A stretch of 64,000 bases of DNA, taken from contig JAKGHH010000003.1 of the NCBI GenBank assembly GCA_022828595.1, positions 11,284,934-11,348,933 of the forward strand, given 5' to 3'. The notes beneath the pieces were generated by a model that had not been told where the DNA came from, did no database searches, and was given only the letters and a program-made list of their open reading frames with translations. The DNA comes from Nelumbo lutea. Lineage: Eukaryota > Streptophyta > Magnoliopsida > Proteales > Nelumbonaceae. Position numbers and translations under genes: made by a program. Shown here piece after piece: positions 22,924 through 33,190 of this stretch; position 1 is the stretch's first letter, and each line of letters opens with the position of its first letter.

Positions 22924-24469
22924 CCTTTCTTTCCATATATTCCAACGGATGGCAAATTCTAGCCTTCTTCCCTCCATTGATTCTTGTCCATGAGGAAAAA
23001 ATTTCAGCAGGTGCCCTTGGCCGGAAATTTATAATCCCAAAAAGTGCCATGAAGAGGTTCCAGTTCCACAGGAACCCAGAAATTTTGCATGCAAAGAAGA
23101 GATGGCTGACTGATTCCTCTCTTCTCTACACATATGACACATTTCGGCCATTCTTAAACCTCTTGTCTTCAAGTGATCCACTTTCAACACACTATCCATA
23201 GCCATTAGCCAAGCAAAAGCTTCCACCCTATGGGGCACTGGGTTACCCCAAAACCCAACAATTGAGTCAAAATCCATTTGTTTCCTGCACAAAGCTGAAT
23301 AACAAGATTTAATAGTAAACTTTCCATTTGAGCATTCTTTCCCCCATAACTCATCCCTAGACTGAGCTGAGATCTTCACCCTTTCTAACATCTCCAACAG
23401 ATTGGGACACTCTTCAATTTCCCTATCAAGCAGTGGTCCTCTGAATCTTGGACATACTAGCTGCTCCCCATTTCTTAAATAACAGCTTTGAATACTCATT
23501 CCTAGATCAGACAGCCTAAATAGTCTTGGGAAAACCTCACACAATCTTCCTACCCCACTCCAGTCATCCTCTCAAAATCTTATTCTAGCTCCACCCCTAA
23601 CTGAAAAGCCTGTTAAACTTCTAAACTCCTGATTAAGTTTCATAATCCCTTTCCAAACACTCACCCTGTATGAAGAGCTAACCTCCCTTGATTCCCATCC
23701 AAATCTTGTCACCCCATATTTATAACTACCACCCTCCTCCATACTAAGCCCAAATCTCCATAACCATTTCCCAAGTAAGGCTTTATTAAATAATCTCACC
23801 CTTTTAAACCCCAATCCTCCTCCTTTGGGTCTACACACCTTATCTCATTTAACCAGGTGGAACTTTTTGCTCCTCTCCCCCCACCCCTTCCTATAAAAAA
23901 TCCCTTTGGATCTTTTCCAATATCTTTGCAATTTTTGGAGGAACCCTCAGCAAAGATAAGTAGTAACCCCCCTCCCCCACCCACAAGGATAGGTATCCCA
24001 CTTTCCACCCATCCATCCTCCTTCAATGACTGACTTCCAGATTGTGGTGTAAGCAGAATTGCCATCAATCAGCATTCCCAAGTAGGAAAATGGGAGTTCC
24101 CAAATTCCACTCAAATGCATCAACACATTCCACCAGCACCCCTCTCCTTATTTCTCCAACCCCTGTCAAGACACTCTTTGAGATTTCACACACCTCAAAA
24201 TCTCTTGCAACCCAATTTACTGAGAAATCACTTAATTTTTTAGGAAGCACCTCCCCAAGTTCTTAATGAGTACATCCTTTTATAGAAATCCACAACTTCT
24301 CCTGAATTTCCCCCAGTAGTCCACCACCTCATTCCCCACCTGAACTCTTGTGATCAGATTTCTCCTCCTTGCATTTGTATATGCATGGAAGAAAGCAGTA
24401 TTTTTATCACCAGCTTTAAACCATAGCAATCTTGACTTTTGTCTCCAACTTTCTTGTTGGACATTTCTC
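22924..24469 (-). pseudogene. Antisense L1 LINE, middle part (RT end to zf-RVT)
   Basis: The - strand shows LINE ORF2 text: QQESWRQKSRLLWFKAGDKN and AFFHAYTNARRRNLI (about 24460-24360), then a decayed RT region, the thumb and connection (FNKALLGKWLWRFG near 23790) and the zf-RVT domain (GNPVPHRVEAFAWL and CHMCREE near 23250-23130). It ends in RWNIWKER at the copia G junction. Its upstream end is cut by gypsy H at 24470. Frameshifts and stops are frequent. Confidence 0.82.
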
Positions 24470-24871
24470 TGATAGATCCCAGGCGGGTAGCCCAACTTCA
24501 GATTCTCAGGGTTTATCAAAAAAAAAAAAAAACTTCAGATTATCAGGCCCATGCAGGTCAGGAAGCCCATGTGGGTCGTGAAGCCCATGCAGCACCTGCA
24601 GTGTTCAACCCAAAGCCTTACAAACCTCCCTTGTTTTTTGTCTACACCTGCAGGCCACGTCAAGATACCTCACATGCATAGTTTGTTGGTAATGATGAAT
24701 TGATAAGTAAGAAAGCCTATATAAGGCCAGTGGGTAGTGAAGAATGTGTTAAGGATCATAATTAACTCTCTTTTTCTATTTCTTCCTCTTTCTCCCTCTC
24801 CTTTGGTTCTATTTCACTTTTCTGGAGGAAGTAGCTCCCTCAAAGAAGCTCTGTTGGTCGACAGTCCATCA
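24470..24871 (+). repeat. 5' LTR of gypsy H, with a micro-insertion
   Basis: It matches the 3' LTR at 32404 over its length apart from substitutions and a 20 nt insertion with duplicated flank at 24511-24530. A TATA-like cctatataaggcc lies near 24715. It is followed by a degenerate primer-binding site, ttgttatcatagc, at about 24873. Confidence 0.9.
24511..24530 (+). mobile_element. 20 nt LINE-tail insertion with 17 bp target duplication
   Basis: The inserted bases are gtttatc plus 13 A. They are flanked by aacttcagattctcagg (24494-24510) and aacttcagattatcagg (24531-24547), a 17 bp duplication with one mismatch. The 3' LTR of the same element has only one copy and no insert. The ending tatc-poly(A) matches the 3' end of the L1 LINE at 13462-13487 (gatc-poly(A)). 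This is best read as an extreme 5' truncation during LINE insertion. Confidence 0.75.
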
Positions 24872-24898
24872 ATTGTTATCATAGCCCCTTGATCCACC

Positions 24899-25760
24899 AT
24901 GCCTACCAGTCACAACCAATTGCAGGAGGAAAGAATCAATTGGATGGAGGGTGAATTAAGGGGCATCAAGGATGCCCTATTTGCTGTGGTGTGGCAACTC
25001 GAATGGATGTCAGCTCAACCCAACAAGGAGGCAGACCGGGAGGGATCAAATAGCAGCGCCCTTCAACTTTTGCAGCCCCAAAATGGTGTTTCCTGCATTC
25101 TCAGGTGACGACCCTTCCCCCTGGATTTGCCGTGCTGAATGGTACTTTGATTTTTATGAGATTCTGGCTGATCAGAGAGTACAGATTGCCTCCATCCACC
25201 TAGATGGAGAAGCTATTCTTTGGTACCAATGGTACCGCCATTAACACCCCCAAATATCATGGCTAGACTTTATCGAGGCCCTGCAAATACGATTTGGCCC
25301 TTCCAACTTTGAAAATTTTGATGAAGCATTATCTAGGGTGAAACAGACTGGCTCCATTTGGGAATGTGAGGTTGAGTTCGAGTGGCTAGCCATGAGAATG
25401 CCCGATGGTTGGAACATGCTCTCACTGACTATTTTATCGATGACTTAAGGGAGGACATTAGATTGGAAGTGAAAGCGCTGCAACCCCCTCCTGTTTTAGC
25501 CATTGTGAGCTTATCTCGGTTGCATGAAGATAAGATGAGCTGGATTAGGAGGTATTAGCGATCCAAGATTCTTGAACCGACCCCCAAGACCCTGCCACCC
25601 AAAGTCGAGTTAACTCTGGTTTGACCAAATCCTCCATTGACCCCCACTGTTAGAAAAATCACGTGGGCCCAGATGTAGGCCTGATGGGAAAAGGGATTAT
25701 GCTATAAATGTGAGGAGAAATTCCCTCCAGGCCATAAGTGCAAGGCCCAGTAGATGTTCC
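24899..25760 (+). pseudogene. gag of gypsy H, broken
   Basis: The start MPTSHNQLQEERINWMEGEL is typical of chromovirus gag. A frame change at about 25100 leads to DDPSPWICRAEWYFDFYEI and IASIHLDGEAILWYQWYRH, the Retrotrans_gag core. Stops follow. A knuckle of the form CYKCEEKFPPGHKC lies at about 25697-25738, the spacing used by this gypsy group. No complete frame remains. Confidence 0.85.
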
Positions 25761-27038
25761 TCCAAATTGTTGACAACCTTGAGGAGAGTGAAGAAGTGGA
25801 TACTGGTTGGGTTCCAACCAAGTGGAGGATTCTGTTGAGGAAAACCCAGAGATTTCACTTGGTGCCTTAACCAGGCTCCACTCCACTCAGATTATGAGAG
25901 TGTATGGTATACTTAAGCGAAGAAAGGTGCCAATCTTGATTGATAGTGGCAGTTCCCTCAACTTCATCACTTTGGACTTAGTTCGACATATGGGCCTGGA
26001 GGTTCAGGTCGTTCCTCCTTTTGTTGTTAAGGCAGCTAATGGACAGCAAATACCTTGTGATGGGCTGTGCAAGGCCGTGGGCCTTAGAATACAGGGGCAT
26101 GCGTTCAAGGTGGATTTGTACCCCTTAGAATTTAGTGGATCCGACCTAGTTCTGGGAATCCAATGGCTGAAGCTTCTTGGCCCCATGATGTGACTGGACA
26201 CTCTTGACCATGGATTTCTGGATGAACAGGAAACAATGCCATTTAAAAGGTCTTGGTCCAACCGAACCAGCAGTTGATTTGGCCCAACAGATTTTCAAAT
26301 ACAACCTAAATTCAGGCATTGCGACTTTGGTTTGTTTAGGTTCATTCAGAGTTGGGTCCACTATCTCTTGTGGAACAGGAACCCATGCTGTCATGACTGA
26401 AGACGCCCCCTTACAGCAGCTCTTAGCCGCATACCATGATGTGTTTGGAGAGCAAAACAACCTACCACCTGTGCGGACTCATGATCACTTCATTCCTATT
26501 CAGCCAGGGGCCCAACCCACTAATCTCAGACATTATAGATATCTGCATGTTCAGCGGACTGAAATTGAAAAAAAATAGTAACTGATCTGTTGACCAAGCA
26601 ATTGATAAAGCCGAGCCACAACCCTATTCTTCCCCTGTCCTCATCAAAAAGAAGGATGGTACATGGCATTTTTGTGTTTATTATAGGGCCCTCAATAGCA
26701 TCACTGTGAAGGACAGGTTTCCAATCCCCTTAGTAGATGAATTATTTGATGAATTGAAGCATGAAACCTACTTTTCCAACTTGGACCTGCGGTCTGGTTA
26801 CCACCAAATCTGGGTCCACTCGGAGGACATCCAGAAAACAGCCTTTCAGACCCATGATGCCACTACGAATTTGTGGTCATGCCATTTGGGCTGACTAATG
26901 CACCTTCCACTTTTTAGAGCCTCATGAATGACATCTTCCGGCCTCACCTCAAGCACTTTATCAGTTTATCTTGGTGTTCTTTGATGACACTTTGGTATAT
27001 AGCAATGATTGGGCCTCTCATTTAAAACATTTGGAGAT
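25761..27038 (+). pseudogene. Gypsy H pol part 1: protease and start of RT
   Basis: The aspartic protease is largely open (25807-26193), with ILIDSGSSLNFI as the catalytic loop and DLVLGIQWLKLLG at the end. RT begins near 26480 and is decayed: FPIPLVDELFDEL, FSNLDLRSGYHQIWV, FVVMPFGLTNAPSTF and FFDDTLVYS (the catalytic FDD) can be read in changing frames. It is cut at 27038 by copia J, after LKHLEI. The frame resumes at 29836. Confidence 0.87.
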
Positions 27039-27730
27039 TGTAGAGAAACTGATGTGGGCCCCACAGCTGTGGAGCCACTCTGTCCATAGGGTAGAATGTA
27101 TCTGTTAGAATGCTAGAGTGTGTTCGGCTGATAGGGTCTCCTATTAGCCCATTCTTATGTTAATTTTATCTTGTAACTGGGCCTTTGCTAATGGGCCTAA
27201 TCCTGTTTATGTTTTAAGTATTCTGGTTGTCCCATTACTAATCAGGGGTATACCAGTAATTTTATTGTACTTTGTACTTCACTTATATTTAAATAAAGGC
27301 CTGGTTGACTGCTAACACAGTTTGACATTCTCTGCATCTAAGAAGTTCATCCTCTTCTTTTCTACTTCGAGTTCAGCTTCTCAGTTTACATGGTATCAGA
27401 GCATTAGCTCCTTCCTGGTTTCAACCGGTGCACTATCTTCTCTTGCTGCCTTCATCTTCTCCTTTCTTTCTGGGTTGCTGCAGTGAAGACCTAGGAGTGT
27501 AAGGGAACTCAGCAAGTTTGAACCTAGGGTTTCTCTTGGTTGTAGGACTCAAGGGAAGTAAGACCCAGAAGTAGAAGTCCTACTAGTTTTTTTTTAGCAA
27601 GTAGTAGCTATTTGGCTACTAAGTGAAGGTTTCTCTCTCACTACTCTTTCTTCTTCTTCTTCACTTTCTCTTCTGTTCAGACTTAAATTTTCTTAGTGTC
27701 CAAGACTGATAGCAGTCTTGAACACCTTCA
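27039..27730 (+). repeat. Chimeric 5' LTR of copia J
   Basis: The first 64 bp (27039-27102) are identical to the start of J's 3' LTR. The last 98 bp (27633-27730) match its end with three differences. The middle 200 bp of J's LTR are replaced by 530 bp from another element, K. The tail carries the hairpin caagactgatagcagtcttg before the LTR end. Confidence 0.88.
27103..27632 (+). mobile_element. Fragment K: LTR, primer-binding site and leader of another copia
   Basis: The LTR runs from TGTTAGAATGCTAG to CTCAGTTTACA (27103-27390) and includes a TATA-like ttatatttaaataaagg. It is followed by a perfect TGGTATCAGAGC site (27391-27402) and about 230 bp of leader. It then stops where J's LTR resumes. 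No gag or second LTR is present. Insertion of K into J's 5' LTR, followed by a deletion taking most of K and the middle of J's LTR, explains this. Confidence 0.82.
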
Positions 27731-28710
27731 TGGTATTAGAGCCTATCTAGGGCTTCTCATGTGTGTCTAGTCCAGCCGACCACATGAGGACTAGCTAGGG
27801 CTGGAAGCTTATGAAGAAGTATTCGGTGGCTAAATCTTGGAGATTACCAGGAGAGGTTCGCAGCAGTTGAAGACTTGCCGTGGCTTGCAGAGAGTTGGTA
27901 AACAGGAAGAAGCAGCGAAGGTTAGGGTTTAGGTAACCCTGGAAGGCAGTAAACTGAAATCCATAAGTAAGTTTTTTTTTTATTGAGTTTCAGAGACTGC
28001 AATCAGTCGTTATGGGTTGGACCTATCTAGAAGGAGAGGCCGAACTGTTTTAAGTTTGTTTCTAGAGTTTGACTGTTGGGCCGAACCCCCCCCCCTCTCA
28101 GAGGTGATTAGTTTTTAGGGTTTCATATTGCCCTACGACAAGTCCCACTTGTGCAGACTGCTTGGAGAGTGCAGTTGAGCACTTATTTCAGACCTACAGT
28201 TGAAACCCTAATTTTGCTCTCACAGAAGTGGGCCCCACAGTAGTGATTTCAGAAAATAGCATCTCAGATTGACAGGCTGCTTGGTACTGTGCATGCCGAT
28301 TGATTTCAGATCAGATTTGAGTTGATTTCTTGCATATACTGTGATAGGCGATTGAATTCAGATCAGATTTGGGTTGGTTTCAGATCAGATTTCAGACCTG
28401 CTTGTTTTACTCTGTTTTCTGGTATAGTGGCTCTAACAGTTTGTAGCCACTGATTCTAGCAAGGGCGGCTGAACCACTCTAGGGTTTTATCTTTCTATTC
28501 TCTAGGGTTTGTCTTAACTCTGCGGCAAACCCTAGTACAGGACTGAACCTTGTGATCTGATACTGCGGCAAACCCTAATAGTTATCTCCTTAACATTGAT
28601 CAGTTTTAGGGTTTCATATTAACCCTAATACAAGCCTTATCCGTACGGTACTATCTGAAGTGTACGGCTGAGAATTCACTTTAAGGACTGATTAAAACCC
28701 TAATTTTGCC
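27731..28710 (+). other. Primer-binding site and leader of copia J
   Basis: TGGTATTAGAGC (27731-27742) is the Met tRNA site with one change. The leader matches that of copia B (- strand of 51589-52376) almost throughout, for example agcctatctagggcttctca and the accattgccctacgacaag region. It has no coding content. At about 28710 it is joined directly to RT-tail sequence. Confidence 0.85.
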
Positions 28711-29516
28711 AAGCCTACAGATACCCCAATTGAACAGAACCACAAGATTAGTGCAGAGAGTGGGGAGCTTCTTGAAGACAAGGTTATGTTCCAGCGATTG
28801 GTAGGAAAGCTCCTATATCTTTGCCTCACTCGGCCGGATATTACTTATGCTGTTAGTGTTGTCAGCCAGTACATGCATTCTCCTAGAACCACACATCTTC
28901 TTGCGGCAGAAAGAATTTTAGCCTACTTGAAGAGATGTCCGGGTAGGGGTATACTGTTCAAGAACAATAACCACATGAAGGTGGAGGTCTATACAGATGC
29001 CGATTGGGCTGGGAGTGTTGATGACAGACGGCCTACCTCAGGATATTGTGCCCTTGTGGGAGGAAACATTGTCTCCTGGAGAAGTAAGAAACAAAGTGTT
29101 GTCTCCCGGTCTAGTGCTGAAGCAGAATACAGGTCCATGGCTAACGGAGTGGCTGAAATCCTATGGCTAAGATCTCTACTTGAGGAGTTGGGTATTGAGT
29201 ATGAGAAGCCTCTGATGCTGTATTGTGATAATCAAGCAGCCATTAATATAGCACATAATCCAGTTCAGCATGACAGAACCAAACACATTGAAGTTGACCG
29301 ACATTTTGTACGAGAGAGGGTCTCATCTCAAGAAATATGCCTCCCTTACATCACATCCAGTATGCAACTAGCAGATATCCTCACTAAAGCTGTACCAAGA
29401 AAGAAGCTAGAAGCGGATCTATCCAAGTTGGGAATGATAAACATTTACTCCCAACTTGAGGGGGAGTGTAGAGAAACTGATGTGGGCCCCACAGCTGTGG
29501 AGCCACTCTGTCCATA
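28711..29516 (+). pseudogene. RT tail and RNase H of copia J (truncated pol)
   Basis: The frame is open from about 28711 (AKPTDTPIEQNHKISAE) through QRLVGKLLYLCLTRPDI and the RNase H domain with [18 protein letters not shown] and YCDNQAAINIAHNP, to GMINIYSQLEGEC, running into the 3' LTR. RNase H is complete with its acidic residues. There is no start codon or gag in front, only the leader, so a 243-residue product from the ATG at 28786 would be an isolated RNase H. It replaces a pol normally over 1000 residues long. Confidence 0.9.
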
Positions 29517-29830
29517 GGGTAGAATGTATCTAGTCTATTTGTTATGTTATTCTATTATTCTAGTTCTGTTATTTACTTTTCAGTTTTTTTATATTGTTAA
29601 GTGTTACGATGTAAACACCAAGGGAAGATATGTCCTTTCATGTAACTAGCATAACATATAAATATCAAATTGAAGTGGCGGCGGCAGATCATTGAGAATC
29701 TGTCCTTCCTTTTTCAAACCTGTGTTCTACTGCTCTCTCACTACTCTTTCTTCTTCTTCTTCACTTTCTCTTCTGTTCGAACCTAAATTTTCTTAGTGTC
29801 CAAGACTGATAGCAGTCTTGAACACCTTCA
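29467..29830 (+). repeat. 3' LTR of copia J
   Basis: A 364 bp LTR follows the tract TTGAGGGGGAG. It contains a GC-rich start with gtgggccccac, a TATA-like cataacatataaatatc near 29648 and the terminal hairpin caagactgatagcagtcttg. It ends at the GAGAT duplication. Confidence 0.93.
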
Positions 29831-29835
29831 GAGAT

Positions 29836-31040
29836 AAACCTTGGGATTCTCCGGCAACATCAATTATATACCAAACCTTCCAAGTGCATATTCAACCAAA
29901 CATAGATTCAGTATTTGGGCCATGTGATTTCAAGGGGGACTGTAATGACAGATCCTGAGAAAATTGTGGCAATGACTCAATGGGCTTGACCTAAGAGTGT
30001 TAAGAGTCTGCAGGGATTTTTGGGCCTCACAAGCTATTACAGCCTTACAGGAGGTTCATCAAGGGCTATGCATCCCTAGCTGCCCCTCTTACAGCTTTGT
30101 TGAAGAAGGATGCTTTCACCTGGACGGAACAAGAAGAAGTGACATTTGAAATCCCTCAAAAAAGCTGTTACTTAACCTCCTACCTTTTACCAGACGTTAC
30201 CAAGCCGTTTGTGATGGAATGTGATGCACCGGACAGAGGAATTGGTGCAGTCCTTATGCAAAAGGACATCCCAAATCTTATTTCAGTAAGCTCTTGTCGG
30301 CCCAGGTCCAATTAAAGTCAACTTACGACAAGGAACTAATGGCTTTGGTGCTCTCCATGCACAAATGGAGGGCTTACCAATTGGGGTGCAAATTCACAGT
30401 GAGTACTGATCAGAGAAGCCTCAAACATTTAATGGAGCAAAGGGTTCTCAATCTGGAACAGCAGAGGTGGGCTAACAAGTTAATGGGCTTTGACTTCACC
30501 ATTGAGTATAAACCGGGCCCATCAAATACAGTTGCTGACGTCTTATCCAGGAGAGAAGAAATTAACATTATGACAGTTTACAGACTTCTCTATTCCTTGC
30601 TTGATCACATCAAAGACAAAGTAACTGGGTTTTCCTTAGTAGGTTCAGACTTATTCTACAAGGGCCGATGGTGGTAGAATCTAAATCTGTTTACCACACC
30701 ACACTGAACTCTTGAAGTTGTTCCATGAATCAGTAGAGGGTGGTCATTCTGGGATTATCAGAACTTACAGATGCCTAGCAGCCCACTTTTACTGGTGGGG
30801 AATGAAGAAGGCAGTGCAAGATTTTGTTGCAGGTTGCTCGGTGTGCCAAACCCAGAAGTATTGGGCCCAAACTCTGGCTGGGCTGCTACAACCACTACCC
30901 ATTCCAGATCTGGTATTGGATGAGGTAACTATTGATTTCATTACAGGACTGCCCAAGTCAGGTGGGAAGTTTATCATACTTGTTGTTGTGGATAGATTGA
31001 GTAAATATGCGCACTTCATTGCGCTTTCTCACCCCTACAC
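29836..31040 (+). pseudogene. Gypsy H pol part 2: RT end, RNase H, integrase zinc finger
   Basis: After copia J the gypsy frame continues with decayed RT (IQYLGHVIS and LQGFLGLTSYY words). RNase H follows (about 30200-30560), with FVMECDAPDRGIGAVLMQ, KSTYDKELMALVLSMHKWR and FTIEYKPGPSNTVADVLSR. The HHCC finger is ESVEGGHSGIIRTYRCL and CSVCQTQKYW. The integrase core starts LLQPLPIPDLVLDEVTIDFI, with VVVDRLSKYAHFIAL. It is cut at about 31040 by an AT-rich insertion. Confidence 0.87.
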
Positions 31041-31513
31041 GGTTATCTCGGATTCGGATGATGTATTTATATAATTGGATCGGATTCAGATGTTAGAATC
31101 TACATCCGATTAATAATGGGATCGTTTTTGGATTTGATCCCATTTGATCCAATTAAAATCTGTATCTGATTATATTATAATATATACATTTTATATAATT
31201 ATATTTAAAATTATAAAAATCTATTCTTTATATTATATTATATATGAATTTATATATAATAAATTTAGTATGTAATATTTATATTAATTTATTATATATA
31301 TAAGTTCAAAAATAAATAATTTTTAAATTTTCTAGTATTTTAGAAAATTTATAGCAGAGTCGGATTAAATCTGAATCTGATCCAAGTCCGTTAGGATGAA
31401 TTTGAATCCGACTCTTTAAATCCAATTGGGTTTTGGATTGGATTTAGATGTACATTTCAGTAATCGGATTGGATGTGGATTTTGCTGCATCCGATCTGAT
31501 TACATCCCTATAC
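31041..31513. mobile_element. AT-rich MITE-like insertion in gypsy H integrase
   Basis: About 470 bp of AT-rich sequence separates HPYT from APTTIITDQDP of the integrase. Its ends are rich in the inverted words ggattcggat and tccgatctgattacatccc, and its middle is almost pure A/T. CCCTACAC at 31033-31040 and CCCTATAC at 31506-31513 could be an 8 bp duplication of the hAT type. However, about 16 integrase residues are also missing at the junction, which a simple insertion would not cause. The superfamily is unproven. Confidence 0.5.
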
Positions 31514-32403
31514 ACCAACAACTATCATCACGGACCAAGACCCCACCTTTGTAAGCCAATTCTTGGAGGAATACTTTCGAGCACAGGGCACCCACACTTA
31601 TAATTCCACTAGCTACCAACTGCAGACTGACGAACAATTGGAAGTGGTTAACCATTGCCTAGAGACCTACCCCAGATGCATTGCAGGAGAAAAGCCTACT
31701 CAGTGGCTTAATTGGCTCCCATGGGCCGAATTTTGGTATAATACCACTTATCATGTTACTAGAAGAATCACCCCCTTTAAAGTCTTGTATGGAAGAGACC
31801 CACCCTCAATGTTACCGTATGAGAAAGACACTTCAGCAGTTGTAGAGGTTGAGCAACAGCTTAAAGCTAGAGACGAAACATTTGCAGTCACTCAAGGATC
31901 ACTTGCTTATGGCCCAAGATGAAGTTGCAATATGATAAGAAATCGTGAGGTGGAATATCAAGTAGGGGACTTCTTGAAGTTGCAAGCTTATAGATTGTCA
32001 TCATTGGCAAAAAGAGCTTGGCAGAAATTCTCACCCAGGTTCTTTGGTCCCTTTCGCATTTTGAATAGAGTGGGAGCAGTGGCTTACAAATTGGACCTGT
32101 CGGCTACAACCCGCCTCCACCCGGTATTTCATGTCTCCTCAAACCATGCAAGACAGATGCAGCCCTAGTGAAGTCACTCCTACCTAAGTTTACTAGTGAA
32201 GGACAACTGATCATTGAGCCCAATGTCATCAAGGACATCCGTTGGATGAAAATGGGTCGCAAAGTGGTGAAACATGCCCTTGTTCAGTGGACAAACCTGC
32301 CCCTAGAAGATGCCACATAGGAAGATTTCAGTTGGTTGCAGGAGCAGTTTCCCCATATTGACCTTGAGCTTGAGGCCAAGGTCATTCTTAAGGGTGGGGG
32401 GGA
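31514..32403 (+). pseudogene. Gypsy H integrase C-terminal half, chromodomain and polypurine tract
   Basis: Integrase text runs from APTTIITDQDPTFVSQF through WLPWAEFWYNTTYH and FKVLYGRDPPSM. Then come the RLSSLAKRAWQKFSPRFFGP and YKLDLSATTRLHPVFHVSS blocks. The C-terminal chromodomain reads VIKDIRWMKMGRKVVKHALV, then NLPLEDAT, a TAG in place of Trp, and EDFSWLQEQFP. A chromodomain targets integration to heterochromatin marks. The tract aagggtggggggga lies just before the 3' LTR. Confidence 0.88.
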
Positions 32404-32666
32404 TGATAGATCCCAGGTGGGTAGCCCAACTTCAGATTATCAGGCCCATGCAGGTCAGGAAGCCCATGTGGGTCATGAATCCCATGCAGCACCAGCAGTG
32501 GCCAACCTGAAGACTTACAAACCTCCCTTGTGTTTTGTCTACACCCACAGGTCATGTCAAGGCACCCCACATGCATAGTTTATTAGTAATGATGAATTGA
32601 TAAGTAAGAAAGCCTATATAAGGCTAGTGGGCAGTGAAGAATCATAATTAACTCTTTTTCTATTCC

Positions 32667-32702
<36 letters not shown>

Positions 32703-32784
32703 CTCTCCCTCTTCTCTAGTTCTGTTTCATTTTTCTAGAGGAAGGAGCTCCCTCGAAGAAGCTCTGTTGATCGAGAGTCCACCA
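32404..32784 (+). repeat. 3' LTR of gypsy H
   Basis: This 381 bp LTR starts TGATAGATCCCAGG and ends at the TTCTC duplication. A CT microsatellite (about 32669-32702) lies near its end and is not expanded in the 5' copy. The TATA-like cctatataaggct is near 32611. Confidence 0.92.
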
Positions 32785-32797
32785 TTCTCCTTGAGGG

Positions 32798-33190
32798 TGT
32801 TTTAGTGATTTAGATTATAGGTGTTTTGGGGAAAGTGTTAGTGAACAGCCCAGGCCCATAGAAGACTTGAGGCCTAGTGCAAGTGCTCCTAAGCTTAAGG
32901 ATCCACACCATGTTATGGCTCACTCTCGTGAACGCTTTAAGCATGTATATGTTATACATCTGCCATCCATGTTTGAATAATTGACATTGTGGTCTCTTTC
33001 TCTCTTTCTTTATTCTGTTAATTGGGCCTTGATGTAAAAGCATATAAATGGTTGAATGTTAATGATGGGATTAGCTCTTGAATTTTTCCCTCTCTCTCTC
33101 CGTCTCATTCTTTCTGCATTTGTTCTAGGAGGTTGAGCCCTTGGAGAAGCTCCAACGCTTGGTCGTTCCTCACAAAGTGGCATCAAAGCA
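32798..33190 (+). mobile_element. LTR fragment followed by a primer-binding site
   Basis: The segment from about TGTTTTAGTG (32798) or TGTTTTGGGG (32822) to cgttcctcaca (33174) is followed after three bases by tggcatcaaagc (33178-33189), two changes from the usual Met tRNA site. A TATA-like agcatataaatgg lies near 33039, and the end has a gagaagctccaacgcttgg stretch like that of gypsy H. No identifiable gag follows. It looks like the 5' end of another, otherwise deleted, retrotransposon. Confidence 0.5.

Larger units (their letters stand above)
27039..29830 (+). mobile_element. Copia J: internally deleted copia nested in gypsy H RT
   Basis: It starts TGTAGAGAAACTG and ends AACACCTTCA, with perfect target duplication GAGAT (27034-27038 and 29831-29835). 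Between the LTRs there is only a leader (27731 to about 28710) and the RT tail plus RNase H. Gag, protease, integrase and most of RT are missing. The leader matches copia B closely, so it belongs to that family. Its 5' LTR is chimeric with element K. It could only have moved using proteins made elsewhere, unless the deletion happened after insertion. Confidence 0.93.
24470..32784 (+). mobile_element. Gypsy H: Ty3/gypsy chromovirus with nested insertions
   Basis: LTRs start TGATAGATCCCAGG and end at AGTCCATCA or AGTCCACCA. The target duplication TTCTC is perfect (24465-24469 and 32785-32789). The order gag, protease, RT, RNase H, integrase, chromodomain defines a Ty3/gypsy chromovirus. The LTRs differ at roughly 8 percent by eye, more than any copia pair here, so it is the oldest dated insertion. 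It holds copia J and a MITE-like segment. Its host is the antisense L1 LINE. Confidence 0.93.
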
